DNA of 64,000 nt, from positions 188,483,577 through 188,547,576 of the forward strand of contig NC_053395.1 of the NCBI RefSeq assembly GCF_905171765.1. Direction: 5' to 3'. The position numbers and the translations under genes were made by a program. Below the pieces are notes generated by a model, which saw only the letters and a list, made by a program, of their open reading frames with translations, had not been told where the DNA came from and made no database searches. Origin of the DNA: Bufo bufo (lineage: Eukaryota > Chordata > Amphibia > Anura > Bufonidae). This document shows, one piece after another, positions 1 through 12,189 of this stretch. How positions within the stretch are numbered: the stretch's first letter is position 1; the number at the start of each line of letters is the position of its first letter.

Positions 1-424
1 TTACACAGTCATACGTCGGTTCAGACACTTGCTGTTCTGATGAGGCGATCTCCATGGCCACATCAGATTCGGGTGATTCTGTTAAACACATCATTCATAA
101 TTAATAAGGATATTACCAGACATCTCTTTTGTAGGCAAAGAAAACATTTTCTTAACAAATGTGCAAAGCAATAGAAATTCCTATGTAACCAAAAATCAAT
201 CGCTAAGCGCTTAGTATTCACCTAAAATTCTCACGTTTAATACAGCTAGACTGCCAATAGATTACCAGCTGATATGTCATTACCCAAAGGTTCAATGGGA
301 TGGTCTCATCAGAGACAACGGCTTCCATATAGCAGCTGCATTGGTAACCAGACGATCACTGTATGTCTTGGACATACAGGAGCCTTCTCTGACCAGGTGC
401 CATTCAGAATGGTTGTCCGTGTAA
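1..424. other. non-coding, presumably intronic; nothing recognised
   Basis: AT-rich single-copy-looking sequence with no splice-flanked reading frame and no terminal inverted repeats that I could find. It probably lies in a UBR3 intron downstream of the exon at 16061. Confidence 0.4.
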
Positions 425-784
425 AGCCTCATTCACACGTCCGTGTCGGTGCTTAAATCTGTGAAAAGGTGGTCAGTGATGCCTCTGCGAAGATGTCAGC
501 GATGGATCCGTGTTGGGTCCGTGTGCCATCCGTGTTTCCCTGACACTGAACAGCTGAAAAATATTTTTCAAAGCATCTCTTCCTAATGATCCATGAAACA
601 CGGATGGCATCTGTGGTTTTCACGGACCAATTCACAATAATTGGGTGTGATGGATCCGTGAACACGGACCGTGCTAAAACACTGATGTGTGAATACACAC
701 ATGAATGAATGAATGGGGGCATGTGCTGTCCGTGAAGAACACGTACAGCACACATCTGTGGAACTCTGATGTGTGAATGAGGCT
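425..784. mobile_element. PIF/Harbinger-type MITE
   Basis: The ends are inverted repeats: AGCCTCATTCACAC at the left and GTGTGAATGAGGCT at the right. The left flank is TAA and the right flank TAT, close to the 3-bp TWA duplication of Harbinger elements. The interior has no coding capacity and is built of ACGGATC/GTCCGTG words shared with other MITEs in the window. Confidence 0.65.
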
Positions 785-879
785 TATAACATGGAAGACT
801 CTAATCTACCGAAACAGGCACTATTCTGACCAAGGAGCTCTGTTCTGGCTCAGACGGGGATCCGAAGCAGGGAAGGACC

Positions 880-1205
880 CCCTCTATGTCGTCAATATGC
901 ATTAATAGGACACGGGGACAGAGGTTGTTTGAAACAATCCCTTTGAGGGGGATTGTATAGCAAATTCATAGGACGTTCTCTTCTGGGACCCTCACCTATG
1001 TCGAGACCCGTGCCCCGTCTCACACGGTCGTGAATGAAGAGGTGGGTGTGCATACACTGCTCTCTCAATTCACTTCTATGGGAGTTCAGAAAATAGCTGC
1101 GTGGGTTTAGTTGCCTATTTTCAGAAATAGAAGTGAATGTCGAGAGCCGTGTATGAATGCCATATCTCCAATTCTCAGTTGTCCCTAAACTTCGAGTGGG
1201 TGAAG
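880..1205. repeat. degenerate foldback repeat
   Basis: Contains an inverted pair, ATTCACTTCTATGGGAG near 1070 and the matching AATAGAAGTGAAT near 1123, the Tyr-like foldback typical of old T2-type frog MITEs. Ends are too worn to place. Confidence 0.35.
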
Positions 1206-2259
1206 ACATGCTGCTATGATGTATAGGAGATCCTGCTCACCTATCAATATCTCTAATATACAGAGAAATAACAGCAGCAAGGACATTATAGAGAAGCACA
1301 GAGCAGATGTGAATACAGCAGCCGTGAGACAGCAAACCACCTACTATTAGTTGCAGCAGTATGTCTGTGTGTGTCTCTCTGCTTCTCTCTCACTTGGCTC
1401 CTCCTTACCCCATCCCTCTCCACGTACTTCTATGGGCAGCATGTAACCTGATTCCTCAGTGAGCTCCGAAGATGGATTTAACAGTAAATTCACAGTGAGA
1501 GTTTAGGAGGGGGAAAGAAGTCTGACAAGTGGAGAAAGCATTTTGCTCTGTTAAGATATAGTACAAGGTTTCTCGGATAATCATCTGTACTACAGGGTTA
1601 TGCAATGTTTGTCGAAAGTACAATGACTATTTAAAAAAAATAAAGATCAGTAGTAGACAAACTTTCATTTTTATTTGGACGTTTCAAAACGTATTACATT
1701 TTTTCCATCGGATCTATCCTTTTCTCCAGGATACGCTGTAAGAGATGAAGCCCTTCAATAGCACGACTCAACTAGGCGAGTGCATTTCAAGTATCCCGCA
1801 CGCCCAATTTATTTGCTTATATCACCCTACGCAGCACCCTGTAGTTTATGAGCACATTAGATAAATGTCTAGGGAAGTGAAGGCTGGCTAAAGGCCCCTT
1901 TACCTGAGAAGATAATAGTTTAAAAAGATCATAAAACTGAGTGAAAGTGATCAGTCATCAAGTAGTGTAAAAGACTGAATGACAAGCGATCGCTGATGTA
2001 GACACATAGGAGTCATTTATTATTATCCGCAAATTTTTCGGTGTATATCCGTCGCAGATTTGTTCGCAAGGGGGATTTCCCCGCTCATGCTAAGAAAATA
2101 GGCCAACCTGGAAGACAGAGGCTGCCACGTAGGCGTCAGACACCAATCCAAACTAAGACTACCTGAGGAAGGGGGTAGTGTGAAGCAGTCACAGCAGTAA
2201 ATAACACCTATGACGGGGGGATAAAGGCGATTGTAGGTACCGTGTCTAGCCAATAGGCC
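1206..2259. other. no gene seen
   Basis: About 1 kb of AT-rich sequence with only short random frames. No terminal repeats, RNA gene or splice-bounded exon was recognised. Confidence 0.4.
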
Positions 2260-4480
2260 ACCCATGGAACGGGATGCCATGCAACAAGGAACAAATGAGA
2301 GTAGTCACAGTAGACGATGTTGAAGCAATTACTCCACCCAAGAAAGACGGATATTGTAATAGGAGAAACAGTTCCCGTGGTAGTGGAATTACTCCGCTGA
2401 TGGAAAGAGGGGAACCGAAAAGATGCACAGGGTCTACTGGTAGTGCAACTACTCCATCAATGGGGGTGGGGGGGGGAGGGCAATGCTACAGGATCTCTAG
2501 CATGCAATTGTGGTGCAACTAATCTCCCAATAGAAGGGGAAAGCCGACAGGACAGATGATATCCAGTATGAGAGTAATTACTCCGCCTGTGGAGGGGTTA
2601 ATGCAACAGGACGTATGGTATCCGGTGGAAGTGCAATACCCCGCCTAAGGAAGGAGGGTAATGCGACAGTCTGTCCAGGATCCAGTGATAGTGCAATTAC
2701 TCTATAGGAGGATAATGCTACAGGATCTACAGTATATGACTGCAGTGCAACTAAACCACCTGCATAAAGGGGAAAACCGACAGGACAGATTATATCCAGC
2801 AATAGTGCAATCACTCCGCCTGCGTAGGGAGCAATGCAACAAGGCCAAAAGTATCCGGTGGAAGTGTAATTACTCCGTCTAAGGAAGAAGGGTAATGCGA
2901 TAGTCTGTACTGGATCCAGTGTTAGTGCAATTACTCTATAGAAGGAGGGTAATGCTACAGAATGTACAGTACCCAGAGTAAGTGCAAATACTCCCACTAC
3001 GGAAGGAGGGTAATGCTACCGGAAGCATAAGATCCAATGGTAGTGCAACTACGCCGCCTCTGGAAGGAGGGTAACGCTACCGGATGTTCAGTATCCAGTG
3101 GTGGTATAAATATTCCGCCCATGGAAAGAGAGCAATGCTACCGGACGTATAGGAACCAACGGGATGTAAACACTCCGCCGATAGAAAGAGGATAATGCTA
3201 CGGGCCGTACAGAACCCAGTGGGGGTGCAATTACTCCTTCTATGGAAGGAGAGTAATGGCACTGGCTGTAAAGTATCCAGCAGTAGTGCTATTATGCTGC
3301 CTATGGAAGGTAGATAATGCAATGGGCTGTACAGTATCCCATGGTAGAGCAAGTACACCGCCTAGAAAAGAAGGGTAAGGCCTCTTTCACACAGGCGTTG
3401 CGGGAAAATGTGCGGGTGCGTTGCGGGAACACCCACGATTTTTCCGCGCGAGTGCAAAACATTGTAATGCGTGAGAAAAATCGCGCATGTTTGGTACCCA
3501 AACCCGAACTTCTTCACAGAAGTTCGGGCTTGGGATCGGTGTTCTGTAGATTGTATTATTTCCCCTTATAACATGGTTATAAGGGAAAATAATTGCATTC
3601 TGAATACAGAATGCAAAGTAAAATAGCACTGGAGGGGTTAAAAAAAAATAAAAAATAATTTAACTCACCTTAATCCACTTGATAGCGCAGCCCGGCATCT
3701 CCTTCTGTATTCTTTCTTTAGGACCTGGGTAAAGGACCTTTGATGACGTCACTCCGGTCATCACATGATCCATCACCATGGTAAAAGATCATGTGACGTA
3801 CCATGTGATGACCGGAGTGACATCATCAAAGGTCCTGTTACAGGTCCTATTCAACAAAAGGAGACAGAAGGAGATGCCGGCATCGCGATCAAGTGGACTA
3901 AGGTGAGTTAAATTTTTTTATTTTTTTTTTTAACCCCTCCAGAGCTAGTTTACTATGCATTCTGTATTCAGAATGCTATTATTTTTCCTTATAACCATGT
4001 TATAAGGGAAAATAATAATGATCGGGTCTCCATCACGATCGTCTCCTAGCAACCGTGCGTGAAAATCGCACCGCATCCGCACTTGCTTGCGGATGCTTGC
4101 GATTTTCACGCAACCCTATTCACTTCTATGGGGCTTGCGTTGCGTGAAAAACACAGAATATAGAGCATGCTGCGATTTTCACGCAACGCACAAGTGATGC
4201 GTGAAAATCACCGCTCATGTGAACAGCCCCATAGAAATGAATGGGTCGGTATTCAGTGCGGGTGCAATGCGTTCACCTCACGCATCGCATCCGCGTGGAA
4301 TACTCGCCCGTGTGAAAGGGGCCTTAATGCTACAGGATGCACGGTATCCAGTGCAAGGGCAATTACTCCCCCCATGCCACAGGCTTTACAGTGGAGGGAA
4401 AGCTACAGTGAGTGCGGTATCCAGCAGTAGTGTCAGGATTCCGCTTACGCTATAGGACGTATGTATCCATTGGTAGGGTA
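2260..4480. repeat. 60-bp tandem array (minisatellite) inside DIRS copy D
   Basis: Units of about 60 bp contain GTGCAATTACTCCGCC, then a variable GGAAGGAGGGTAATGC, then ACAGGA and GTATCCAGTG; successive units start for example at 2632 and 2692. Roughly 20 units remain. The array is split by a MITE at 3379-4324. Copy B (52150-53235) has an array with the same period and the shared words CCGCCTATGGAAG and ATCCAGTG. Confidence 0.85.
3379..4324. mobile_element. palindromic Harbinger-type MITE inserted in the 60-bp array
   Basis: Ends are GGCCTCTTTCACACAGGCG and the inverse CCGTGTGAAAGGGGCC. The array unit GGGTAATGC is split as GGGTAA on the left and TTAATGC on the right, giving a 3-4 bp TAA/TTAA duplication. 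The interior is a long imperfect palindrome centred near 3785 (TCACATGATCCATCACC against the GATCATGTGA side), with arms repeating CTTATAACATGG/CCATGTTATAAG and TTCTGTATTCAGAAT words. Confidence 0.75.
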
Positions 4481-4560
4481 AAGAAATTCTGCCTACAGAA
4501 TGGCATGGGAACTCGATCCAGAAGGACCAGATAGCTCCAAAGGTTGATAAATATATAAAA

Positions 4561-4562
<2 letters not shown>

Positions 4563-4619
<57 letters not shown>
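4563..4619. repeat. (TA)n microsatellite
   Basis: About 28 TA dinucleotides in an unbroken run within DIRS copy D. Confidence 0.95.
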
Positions 4620-4623
<4 letters not shown>

Positions 4624-5745
4624 TATTATAATTTTTTTTACATACACCTCAATTCTTACAAAACAGAGGTAGGGGAACGGAACCCACATCCGTCTGTACT
4701 AATGACCAGCACTGTAAGCCTTAGCAGAGAGCCCAGTAAGCACTTTCCTCAGCACAGTAGTACTGAGGCAAGGAAGGGGTTAAGCAGAAGGCAAGGGCGG
4801 CGCTTATTGGGCAGCTGGTGGGGCGAAAGCATGGGTGCGAAATTGTGGCGCTCTGAAAATACAAATCCCGCCCCCGAAACACGCTGGGAGATGCGGCCTA
4901 GTAGACCGCAGAGCCGGGGTCTCGAGTACAGGCGGTGCCGACTGGAAGAAGTTCCGGTCGGTTGGGGCGACGATGTAGGGAGGGAGCGGAGTGCACTGGG
5001 AAACAAGGAGGCCAGGAGCGGGCATACCGATGCCCTGAGGAGAAAAGTGGCGGCTGCCGAAGGAGACATGAGACCGCCTGAAATGGCTCACAGGGCGTGG
5101 ATGGGGTCGGGGACCGGAGGTCGGAACAAGGCAATGAGTCACCAGATACAGGGGCAAGGTCTAGGAGAAACAACATATATTCCTGTGTTCACTTAGAGAA
5201 CACAGGAGAAAGGGGGCTCACGCACAGGAGGGGCAGCAGGGGAGGTAGGTAATATACTTACCCAGACGGTTTCTGCCCACCCTGATTCCAGCAGTGTCAC
5301 CTTCCTCAGTGTGCTGCCCCTTGGGGAGGGCGGCTACATCGGTAACTGGGGGGACTTCCAAAGTAGTAGCGAAGGTGACACTGAAGCTGGCGGGTAACAG
5401 CAGATTTGAGATCCACTGTTTCTCCTTGTCTTCCAAAGGTGGGTAACGAGCAGCAGGCTTGAGGACCCGCTGGTCTCCCCCCTCAAGTGTGGGAAAAACA
5501 GGTGGCGAGAGCCCACCGCAGCCCAAACCTGAAAAATAAAACAAAGAAAAAAAACTTTGGCAGGCCTGCAGAAAAAATGTCATCCTTCTACGGACACTAA
5601 GCTAAAACTGATTAGCTCAGTGTCTGCAGAAGGGGTACAGCTGGGAGGAGGAGCTAACACTTTTTTTTTCTTAGTGTCGCCTCCTAGTGGCAGCAGCTAT
5701 ACCCATGGTCTTCTGTGTCCCACAATGATACGAGCGAGAAAGGGT

Positions 5746-5973
5746 GTGTGGTGTGGGTGGGCCACCCATCTCATTTATTATTTTCTACACCTGTTTTACA
5801 GTAGGTGTAGAAAATTATCTAAATCTACACCAGCTCCGTTGATTTAAGCCGGCAGTGGATGCGCCTAAGTTATGTAGAGACCAGCACCTCTATATAACTT
5901 AGGCGCATCATGCACCAGCACAACGGGTATTAAGACTGACGTCTAAAACACCGATCTTAATAAATGACCCCAA
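5746..5973. repeat. foldback repeat ending in AATAAATGACCCC
   Basis: Contains the inverted pair GCCTAAGTTATGTAGAG and CTATATAACTTAGGC around 5865-5910 and ends TTAATAAATGACCCCAA, a non-coding frog-type foldback. Exact ends not placed. Confidence 0.4.
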
Positions 5974-6390
5974 TAAGGCCTCGTTCTACTTTTAGGAGGC
6001 CCAGCATTTATGCCGGAAAGAGGCCAGATAACCGCCAGACCTCCTTCCACTCAATGGGGATCTGGAGGTGAAGGAGATGATCCAGCAATGCCGAATTCTG
6101 CGAGATCCAGAAGACTGCTGTGTGCCGGAATGGCCAGCCAGATCTCCTTACAGAGATGTGAACGTGGCCAAAATCATCATTCATCATCCAGAATTCCACA
6201 AGTGTAAACCGATGTCGTTTACAGCATATACGATTCCAAAGAGGGTGGACACCACCCACACTGTCAATTATCTTTTCGCCTGACACACGATCTATTACAC
6301 AAATGCACTCACAAAAGTTGTGCTTACATTTTAAACGACTCGTTCGATTCTCGGTCAAATTGATCATTTACTCGTGTAAAGTGGCCTTAG
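5974..6390. mobile_element. Harbinger-type MITE, worn
   Basis: Starts TAAGGCCTCGTTCTAC and ends GTGTAAAGTGGCCTTAGG, an imperfect inverted pair flanked by TAA/TTA. No coding capacity. Confidence 0.45.
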
Positions 6391-6870
6391 GGCTGGTTGC
6401 CATGTAGTGGCCGCAAGGATGTGGTTGGCCGCAAAATGCAACGGCTTCTCAGCAAGAACATATTATATATATATATATATATTTATTTTTTTTTTTTTAA
6501 CAAATGCGACAAATCCAACTGCAAAAATTACTCCTAGCAAAAAAAGTTTATTCTTTCTCTTTTTTGCAAATACACAACTCAAACAGAAAACAACTGAAAC
6601 CTCTACTCATCCATCTAGGAACACACAGCTAACCTGTTTATGGTTTTATTAATGAAACAGCTGATTGCTCATTAATCACCTACGTCTGCAATCTCTAAGC
6701 TCTAAACACATTTTTGCATTTCCAAAAGTATTGTCCCCGGCACAAAGCGAACGGCGTCCACAAAAAGACAATTTAACAACTCAAAGAAAATCTGTCTCCT
6801 TTTATCACAGCGGTACAATAGAAATGTAACCTGTAATCTATAATCTGCTCCAGTGAAACTCTCTCACTTT
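6391..6870. other. no gene seen; contains (TA)n and a T-run
   Basis: Simple repeats at 6460-6482 (TA) and 6486-6500 (T), otherwise AT-rich non-coding sequence. Confidence 0.4.
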
Positions 6871-6871
6871 A

Positions 6872-7344
6872 ACCTCTTAAGGACACATGACGTACCGGTA
6901 CGTCATGTATAGTTCCGATCACCGCCCGCCGGCACCTTGGCTAAATGCGCCGGGGAATCCTGTGACCCCCCCCCCCCCCCCCCCCATGTCGGCAATCGCA
7001 GCAAACCGCAGGTCAATTCAGAAACTTCAAATAAGCTTTATTTAAATGTTTTTTATTTGCGGGTAGGATGCGGACTCATTCATTTTCAAAGGGTCCACAA
7101 AAAATGCAGACAGCACACCGTGTGCTGTCCGCATCCGTATGGCCGTTTCGTAGCCCAGCAAAAAATATAGAGCATGTCCTATTCTTGTCCGTTTCGCAGT
7201 CAAGGATAGGCATTAATACAATGGAGCCGCAAAAAAAAAAAAACGGATGCAATACGGATGACAAAAGGACGTCATCTGTATTTTTTGTGGATCAGTGTTT
7301 TGCGGACTGCAAAATACATACGGTCGTGTGAATGTAACCTAAAG
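6872..7344. repeat. repeat fragments with a C20 run
   Basis: 6872-6960 is part of the CTCTTAAGGACACATGACGT family whose other end is seen at 19200-19290. A run of exactly 20 C occupies 6966-6985. 7045-7344 is a Harbinger-type MITE fragment (GATGCGGAC and GGTCGTGTGAATGTAACC words). Confidence 0.5.
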
Positions 7345-8161
7345 AGGTTCTCCACAAGGGACTATTCACACGGTGCAGTTATACAGCGTTTTTCTCTCCA
7401 GGATTATTAACATCTGGCCATTTTTATTTATTTTTTGGTTGTTTAAAAACGATACTTAGAACTGGCGCCAGTTACTGATCCGATGTAATCTTATTTGTCT
7501 CCCTGATGACTTTTCCGTTCTTGTTGTACCATAGATCCAATGCTCCCTGCTCTAGATGGACCCATATTTATTGGTGACTTTGTATTTCAGGGGATAAACC
7601 TCAAATATTATCTACCTACAGTACCTAGAACTATGTGGCCTGTGAACTGTATGTGACTATATACTCCAGACTATGCATGGTTTATAGGGTGAAAGGTTGT
7701 ATAAATATATATGACAAAATGCAAAAAAAATATATAAAAATCTGATACAACATGCTTTTTTATTTGCTTAGTATTTTTTTGTAGGGGTGGGAGATGTTTT
7801 CTGAGCACACTACTAGATTACCTGTACATAACACTATTGGACTACGCTCCAGCCATCTTCTTTTAGGCCCATCACCTCTAGCACCATTTTATTGCACAGT
7901 ATTTTGGTGGAGTTACACGAAGCGCTGTCTGTATGGCAATCCCTTTTTCACATGAGGCCTCCTGCAACCCCTGTGGACAGCTGATAAAACCGAGAAAAGT
8001 TAGAGGACAACAAACAGACCTTCTCCTTGCAGCAGCCACCGCTTTGTAGGAGAGTCTTCTGACATCGTATGGCTGCCTGACCACTATCAGTCTCCGAGCT
8101 GCTAATTCTGCCCTTACTGCTGCAAATATGACTGCAATCATAAATGTATCTAAACTTTAGG
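7345..8161. other. no gene seen
   Basis: AT-rich sequence with an uninterrupted but unremarkable minus-strand frame at 7878-8141; no splice signals or similarity recognised. Confidence 0.35.
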
Positions 8162-8420
8162 GGTAAGGCCACACGTAGACAATTTTTTCTGCCTCAGATC
8201 TTGCCTCATGTGAAATCCCTGGAGAAAATCCACTGCGCTTTTGCAAAATAATGAGCACACTAAGGATTGTAAATGCCAAGGCGTGCTCATTTTCTCAGGT
8301 GGAATCCTACCGTTACATGTGGATGGCATTTCCACAACACAATCCACGTGTATTGTGCAATATCTAATCCGCAGAAAATCCACCACATTGGAACTGACCC
8401 CAGACATTGGGTCGCACTTA
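8162..8420. mobile_element. truncated Harbinger-type MITE
   Basis: Starts TAAGGCCACACGTAG, typical of the MITE ends in this window, but the opposite end is missing. Confidence 0.4.
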
Positions 8421-8635
8421 TCTCGTGCTCTGTTTTTTTTAAACTTTTTACAGCAATATTAGCTTACCAACCGACCCCCCCTCCTAGCCAGAACGGAGAA
8501 TCACTCTTTATGAGAGGCTACAAAGATGGCTATCCTGATGTATTTTGATGGCTGCCATACGGTAGGGTAAGCACCAATCCACACGACCACACTTGATCCA
8601 GGAAATATGGACCGTGTGTCGGCGGCATCTCCTGG

Positions 8636-8775
8636 ACCAACCACGGCACCCCCGACCAAACTGACTGCATCACAGTAATTTATGATGCAGTCCGTTCCTA
8701 TGTGATCACGGCTCTATTGTGCATCATAAATTACTAGGATGCGTCAGTTTGGGTTAGGGGTGCCGTGGTCGGGAA
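8636..8775. repeat. foldback repeat
   Basis: Inverted arms: ACCACGGCACCCCCGACC at the left and GGTTAGGGGTGCCGTGGTC at the right, with TAATTTATGATGCA and TGCATCATAAATTA toward the centre. Confidence 0.6.
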
Positions 8776-9049
8776 TGAACAGGGGCAATGACCTGGGCTG
8801 ATCACACCAGGGGCAGCATTCTGGGAAAAAAAAGCCACTTTGCAGTGGAATAGTACAATAAAAGTGCACAGAATGACTGACGCCATTATAAAACTGCACT
8901 ATAAATTAGGGCTCGTGCACATGACCGTCTACTGGATCCACGTCCAATCTGCAAAGATGCGGATCGCAGGCAGACCCATTAATTCCTATGGGGCATGCAG
9001 GTGTAATTCATGTGCTGTCCGCATCCTTTCCTGTTTTAAGGACAAGAAT

Positions 9050-9336
9050 AATGTGATAGATTCCCAGCGGACGCTTGTTCTGTTCAAATCATATGCTCTA
9101 TATTCAGGATAAATGTTCAAGAATAAGGACGTGTTTCGGATCGTCCAGCCTTTGTCAGCTGACGAATGAAGGACGGGCCGAAACGCGTCCTTATACTTGT
9201 ACATTTATCCTGAATAAAGAGCTTATGATTTGAACAGAACGAGCGTCCGCTGGGAATCTATCACATTGCTTCGTGGAGTTTCTCTCCTTTCCGTGCCGGT
9301 GCGCATTGGATCGAGTGCTGACCATCCCCCATACAA
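9050..9336 (+). mobile_element. small foldback retroelement centred on a hammerhead-like motif
   Basis: A 287-bp insertion bounded by a perfect 14-bp duplication, TTAAGGACAAGAAT, at 9036-9049 and 9337-9350. Bases 9050-9267 form an imperfect palindrome with arms of about 105 bp: GATAGATTCCCAGCGGACG on the left pairs with CGTCCGCTGGGAATCTATC on the right. The centre is GTCAGCTGAC (9154-9163). The remaining 69 bp (9268-9336) are a one-sided tail without an inverted partner. Long duplications point to target-primed retrotransposition; hammerhead motifs are known in Penelope-like elements, so a non-autonomous Penelope-like origin is the best guess. No protein is coded. Confidence 0.7.
9159..9184 (+). 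ncRNA. degenerate hammerhead-ribozyme-like core
   Basis: Reads CTGACGA, then 14 bases, then GAAAC followed by GCGTC. Hammerhead ribozymes need CUGANGA and GAAA boxes around stem II and a UH cleavage site after stem III. Both boxes and an ACGCGUC site are present, but the stem II bases do not pair well, so activity is doubtful. Confidence 0.4.
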
Positions 9337-9436
9337 TTAAGGACAAGAATAGGCATTTCTACAAAAGGGCCTGCGGAAAAGCGCAGGATGCACACGGCTG
9401 GTATCCGTATTTTGCAATGGCCATGTGCATGAGCCC

Positions 9437-10098
9437 TTGGAGTTATTGTCTTAGGACAGATGCACATTTAACAATTCAGTGGCTCCATAAGCAGGCTCCA
9501 AAACCCCTTTAAGGAGGTCACACATCTCGTACTAACCTCCAATCCACCATCTATTTGTGATCTATACAGAGCTGGCGGCTGAGAGTAACAACGGTCCTCT
9601 GCTATTCACAGAGCGCATTACTGACCTCCGCGGTAATAAAGAGAAGCGTACGGTTATACTGTCACAATGAGGGGAAAAAGAAAAGAGACTGGAAAAAAAA
9701 TCCTGTGATTGTAACGAGCAAGAGAGAAATAATGTGTTGTCACGCCGGGGTGACCGCTCTGTGACGCAGACTTCTGTGAACTACATTATCTCCTGATAAC
9801 AGTTCTAACCCTCCATATAAAGGATCACAGTTTCTCTGTGTTTAGATGAATCTTGGGTTATTTCCAGCCTCATTCAGCAATATCTCATGTGGCTAGCAAT
9901 TTTTCACCCACTTCTACTTATAATATAAATATAACTTTCGTGCTTGGCAGAGATTTTGTGGAAAACCAATGAATACAGAACAGCAAGAGGAAGAAATCCC
10001 ACCGTGACTGGCAGTAAACAAGGCGTTTTCAATGCACGTGATTTGCATGCACCAGAACTGATTTTTGCCTTTTATTTTTAGCCCTAATTTTTTTTTAA
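9437..10098. other. no gene seen
   Basis: Non-coding sequence with a T2-like end fragment (TTTAAGGAGGTCACAC near 9508); no exon recognised. Confidence 0.4.
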
Positions 10099-10571
10099 AG
10101 GCTTGTTCCAGTTAAATTGAAAGCTTCCCAGCAGCAGCAGTAAAGTGCTACAATAACAAGGCATAATCACCACTTTTCTCCTCTATTGCTTCCTATGCCA
10201 CGCTCCGTTCCTCCTCGCTGCGGTTTCTTTTCCTGGCTGCATCGCTGACCACCTGCGCACACTACATCACTGCTGCAGCCAATCACTGGCCTCAGCAGCC
10301 ACGTGCTGAATGCTGCCGAGGCCGGCGCTTGACTGCACAGTATATGTAATAAGGCCACCGCTGCGCACTCCAGTGTATAGTGCTATTAACAGGTTCAATT
10401 TATTCAGTTTGAACAAAGGTTTCAAAATCAATCCACAATTATCAGGGATAAGAGGCAATTTTGATTGATGTGACCTGGCGTGTATGGGACATTAGCACTG
10501 CAGCCAGGAAGAAGGTATCAGCATTGAAGGACTGGGGTGCAAAGCTAGAAAAAGCAGGGGTGACAACCCCT
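10099..10571. mobile_element. T2/Kolobok-type MITE
   Basis: Flanked by TTAA on both sides (10095-10098 and 10572-10575). Ends AGGCTTGTTCC and GTGACAACCCCT match the AAGG-type ends of T2 elements. No coding capacity. Confidence 0.55.
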
Positions 10572-12189
10572 TTAAGTCATGATTCCAAAGCAACACTATG
10601 GTCCTGGTCTTGTAGAGACCACTGGCAGAAAACAGGATGCTACAAAATGGCTGCTTGTATTTTATCCATAGGTAAAAATATAAATATATAGAATTATTCA
10701 TTTTCTGTCCATAGGGATTAGGCTGCCAAATAGGACTGGAGTTTACAATGAATACATCAGAATGCTGCCGGCGGCTCACTCACATGGCAGGAGAGATGGG
10801 CTTGGACTGTAGTAGTGCCGCGGCCCTCTCTCAGCTTACCAAGCAGGGTGCCGCACATAGTATTGCAGCTCCGAGCCATTATCTTCAAACGGCCATGTGG
10901 CCGATGAACGTGACGTCACACGGCCTAGGAACAGCATTAGAAGGCCACAGTGCTACTGAGAGCGACGATGTCTTCTCAAACAGCTAATCAGTGGGGGTCC
11001 AGGGTGTCGGGCCTCCACCAAATCAGATACTGATGACCTATGTGGAGGATTGGTCATCAGAATATATATATATTAAAAAATAAATAAAAAATAAAAGCAG
11101 CTCTCTCTGCCTCTCTCACAGCAGTAAGTCCCAGTACATATCAATAACAAATCAGCAGTCAATTAGCTGTGAAAACTTGCTGTTTTTGTAATTCATGCTC
11201 TGGCAAATCAGATGATTTTGCACACAATTCTTTTAGGGTATATTCACATGTGCCAGCGCACACGAGTAGAGTACCACAAGATAAAACCAGGTACCTTTTC
11301 ACTGCAAATAAAAGCATTTTTGTCTGCACAGTAGACGTGTTTTGAACAGGTCATTAAAAGAACGTCTTTTTGTCCTATGCACTATTACTACTACCGAGTA
11401 CCACCACATTTATACAATTTTACAAAGCCCAAAAAAAAAACAAACATTATGTTTACATTATGATTTTGTCTTCCATTTGACATATGCCAGGAAAAGCTTG
11501 ACGTACGGTATACCTCCGACAGAAGGCTGCAACATATTCCAATGTAAAGGCTTGCAGGGGCATTTGTCACTTGGAGGGTCAGACTACAAAAAAAAATGCC
11601 ATGGGGCATACTTTTTTCTTTTACTGTGCACCATATTATGGATACCGTCATCTACTTAACTAAAGCATAGTTATTTTTTGCAGTATACAATGTATACCGG
11701 CCCAAAGGAGGCTAAGAGGAGGCCCATGGATATGCTTAGTACATATACCGCACTACATTTATCAAATGTATAGTGATTTTTCATACACTTTGCATAAGCA
11801 ATACACACAAGTAAAAAAATTCTTCATGAACAACCATAAGCTATAAAACAAAATCTGTTAATCAGTAAACTGCCATTTTATTAAACGAGAGAGGACGCCC
11901 TACTGTGCAGATTTTCATTCTATCCTTTAAATTGATGCCGGTTTGAATTCTCCACAGCGCGTACGTATAGCGGAGGTCGCACAGCTTGTCAGACGGGCCT
12001 TCACCGTGCTAAGTACTGTTGCCCGATATGCCCCGAGGCTCCATTTTCCTTTGCAAAACATTTCATGTCAAGAAATTCCCCTGGCATCAAAGGAGCTATT
12101 AGCACACTAATATATCTCTCGCCCAGGCCCGGCAAGACTATCCTCAAAAGGCCAGTAAAAACTAATTTATTTTTCTAACCGGTTTCAAT
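10572..12189. other. non-coding; T2 fragment at about 10890-11050
   Basis: 10890-11050 carries the CAGTGGGGGTCC...GGGCCTCCACC pattern common to frog T2 MITEs. The rest is AT-rich with no supported gene. Confidence 0.4.

Larger units (their letters stand above)
2260..5745 (-). mobile_element. DIRS-like retrotransposon copy D, 5' portion only
   Basis: The right end (5215-5745) matches by eye the 5' terminal region of DIRS copies A (30060-30598) and B (53240-53738): the run from CCTTGGGGAGGG through CTGGCGGG, then the inverted terminal repeat words GACACTAAGC, GTGTCGCCTCCTAGTGGCAG and TGTCCCACAATGATACG. To its left is a 60-bp tandem array like that inside copy B. No reverse transcriptase or recombinase remains, so this is a deleted copy. 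The GC-rich piece 4690-5215 may be leader or gag-like sequence, but I see no convincing protein in it. Confidence 0.7.
8909..9436. mobile_element. Harbinger-type MITE split by a foldback retroelement
   Basis: Ends GGGCTCGTGCACATGACC and GGCCATGTGCATGAGCCC are inverted repeats, flanked by TTA on the left and TTG on the right. It is interrupted at 9050-9336 by a separate insertion with its own 14-bp target duplication. Confidence 0.75.

Noticed and set aside
4702..5196. 164-codon open frame on the plus strand
   Set aside because: GC-rich region that is open in several frames at once, composition-driven, and lies within DIRS copy D. No domain or splice signal seen.
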